From Bacteroidales bacterium (GTDB taxonomy: Bacteria > Bacteroidota > Bacteroidia > Bacteroidales > UBA7960): DNA of 64,000 bases. How positions within the stretch are numbered: the first letter of the stretch is position 1; every line of letters starts with the position of its first letter. The stretch is from positions 1-64,000 of the forward strand of contig PWNO01000069.1 of the NCBI GenBank assembly GCA_003557765.1. The letters run 5' to 3'. The translations under genes and the position numbers were made by a program. The notes beneath the pieces were generated by a model. It did no database searches. It was not told the origin of the DNA and saw nothing but the letters and a program-made list of their open reading frames with translations. Positions 63,033-64,000 of the stretch are shown one piece after another.

Positions 63033-63596
63033 TCAGTTCGCGGTGATCCAACTTACGACCTCATCAGATAATGGGCTTTCGCGGGGCAACAGCACATCAA
63101 CCAATTGGCCCTTCTCATCCACAAGAAACTTCTGGAAGTTCCACTGAATCTCAGCATCCATCACCCCATTCATTTCCTGTTTGGTCAGCCATTCGTAAAC
63201 AGGGGCAATATCAGAGCCCTTGACAGATATCCTGGACATCATTGGAAAGCTCACTCCATAATTTTCCTGGCAGAAAGCAATGATCTCCTCATTGGTGCCT
63301 GGCTCCTGGTTCATGAAGTTGTTTGCAGGAAATCCAATCACCACAAACCCATGGTCCCGGTATTCACGATACAAAGCCTCGAGTTTTTCATATTGAGGGG
63401 TCAAACCACATTTCGAGGCCGTGTTGACCACCATCACCTTCTTGCCCTCCAATTGGGCCAGGTCAAAAGATTCTCCATAAATGTCTTCTACCACAAAATC
63501 GTGCAGGGAACGGGTTGTTTCCGGGTTTGCTGCAACAGCTACAGCGATGGCAATGAGAAAAATGCCGAGTATGATGACACCAGTTTGTGTTTTCAT
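63033..63596 (-). CDS. Exported glutathione peroxidase family protein
   Basis: This 187-residue protein starts from ATG 63596. It has a signal peptide (IILGIFLIAIAVAVA) and then the GPx fold: VNTASKCGLTPQYEKLEALY with the peroxidatic cysteine, GFPANNFMNQEPGTNEEI, and WNFQKFLVDEKG with the conserved Trp and Asn. It uses cysteine, not selenocysteine, and the family's common FPCNQF cysteine is Ala here. It probably reduces peroxides in the periplasm with thioredoxin-like donors. Confidence 0.87.
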   Translation of the reverse strand: MKTQTGVIILGIFLIAIAVAVAANPETTRSLHDFVVEDIYGESFDLAQLEGKKVMVVNTASKCGLTPQYEKLEALYREYRDHGFVVIGFPANNFMNQEPGTNEEIIAFCQENYGVSFPMMSRISVKGSDIAPVYEWLTKQEMNGVMDAEIQWNFQKFLVDEKGQLVDVLLPRESPLSDEVVSWITAN

Positions 63597-63727
63597 AAGC
63601 AATACAGTTTTAGTGAAGTATGCAGATATACACTAGTGTATATACAACAACACATCATGGTCAATTGTTTTCCTGTGCGTCATCTGCTTGAATTATGTCA
63701 AACAGTCGAAGGGTTGGCGGTTGTTCT

Positions 63728-63774
63728 CAGCCAATAGCCAATAGCTAAAAGCCAACAGCCAAAAGCCAATAGCC
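63728..63774. repeat. GCCAATA word array
   Basis: Six 7-bp steps (GCCAATA, GCTAAAA, GCCAACA, GCCAAAA) precede the stop of the minus-strand permease. It is the reverse complement family of the array at 40850. Confidence 0.85.
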
Positions 63775-63782
63775 CTTTATCC

Positions 63783-64000
63783 TCAAACTTTTGCAATTTT
63801 GAATTTTCTTTTCAGGAAGGGATAGCTGAAGACCGAGACCAGGATGATGAGGGTGCCGAGATAAAACCCGGCTGACATCCTCTCTGCTTCAGGGAAGAAG
63901 AAGTGGGCCATGATGATGCCATAGACCGGCTCCAGGTTTACAGCCAACACCACGGTGTAGACCGACAAAACTTTCATCACAGCCACAATGGCGGTGAAGG
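63783..64000 (-). CDS. EamA family permease, partial
   Basis: Only the C-terminal 72 residues are in the window; the frame is open to base 64000. AVNLEPVYGIIMAHFFFPEAE is the late EamA signature (E/P followed by a helix), and MSAGFYLGTLIILVSVFSYPFL is the last helix. The basic KRKFKIAKV end would be cytoplasmic. It is the second EamA permease in this window. The substrate is unknown. Confidence 0.85.
   Translation of the reverse strand, partial: FTAIVAVMKVLSVYTVVLAVNLEPVYGIIMAHFFFPEAERMSAGFYLGTLIILVSVFSYPFLKRKFKIAKV

Overview
The window comes from a Bacteroidota chromosome, most likely a marine or sediment member of the Bacteroidales/Marinilabiliales type; the order is an inference. The evidence is: a protein ending in a type IX secretion (T9SS) gliding-motility C-terminal domain next to a PorP/SprF protein; several families restricted to this phylum (DUF5689, DUF6132, DUF2027, DUF4296); many promoter -7 boxes of the form TAnnTTTG with no clear Shine-Dalgarno sequences; and a class A RNase P RNA. 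No phage, insertion sequence, CRISPR array or integrase is visible. The window looks like core chromosome with a few surface-protein loci.

Layout. 1-5094: the 3' end of a giant repeat adhesin (DUF7507-like, then DUF11 repeats, T9SS type B tail) and its PorP/SprF partner. 5208-10180: a sodium:solute symporter converging with a metallopeptidase/beta-propeller/beta-barrel protein, separated by a 63-bp minisatellite. 10406-17428: a complete trpEGDCFBA operon. Upstream lies a classical ribosome-mediated attenuator: a 27-residue leader peptide with three consecutive Trp codons, an antiterminator and a terminator. 17645-21604: a class V aminotransferase, a START-like protein, an EamA permease, tRNA-Met(CAT) and a small lipoprotein. 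21934-24378: mutS2. 24563-31981: a small basic protein, a secreted endonuclease/exonuclease/phosphatase-family enzyme, a TonB-dependent receptor and two tandem DUF5689 lipoproteins, read here as a possible nucleic-acid or phosphodiester scavenging locus. 32175-36163: NifS-like cysteine desulfurase, polyprenol-phosphate mannosyltransferase-like GT2, dihydroorotase and a DUF4296 lipoprotein. 36199-46404: urocanase, ECF-type sigma factor, tgt, LptF/G-type permease, DUF6132 plus two thioredoxins, a dihydroorotate-dehydrogenase-like enzyme and a nucleoside kinase. 46598-49136: FadL-like porin plus GDSL lipoprotein. 49274-54287: nitroreductase, then a Wzy/Wzz/Wzx polysaccharide export trio. 54590-62825: DUF2027 protein, rnpB, a large TPR protein with an outer-membrane barrel, and gyrB. 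63033-64000: secreted glutathione peroxidase and the 3' part of another EamA permease.

The best-supported regulatory system is the trp attenuator, whose mutually exclusive helices can be traced base by base. The most unusual non-genic pattern is that intergenic regions repeatedly carry arrays of short 6-9 bp words (TAATGTGnn, GACAAAAA, TTGGCTA, TTCTTCA, TTTTGCCAT, CTTAAT). In two convergent gene pairs these arrays lie in inverted orientation at the two ends of the gap. Other sequence-level oddities are a queuine tRNA-ribosyltransferase without its zinc cysteines, and a DUF2027 protein that ends before the Smr domain I expect in that family. All functional names are from reading motifs by eye; no database search was run.
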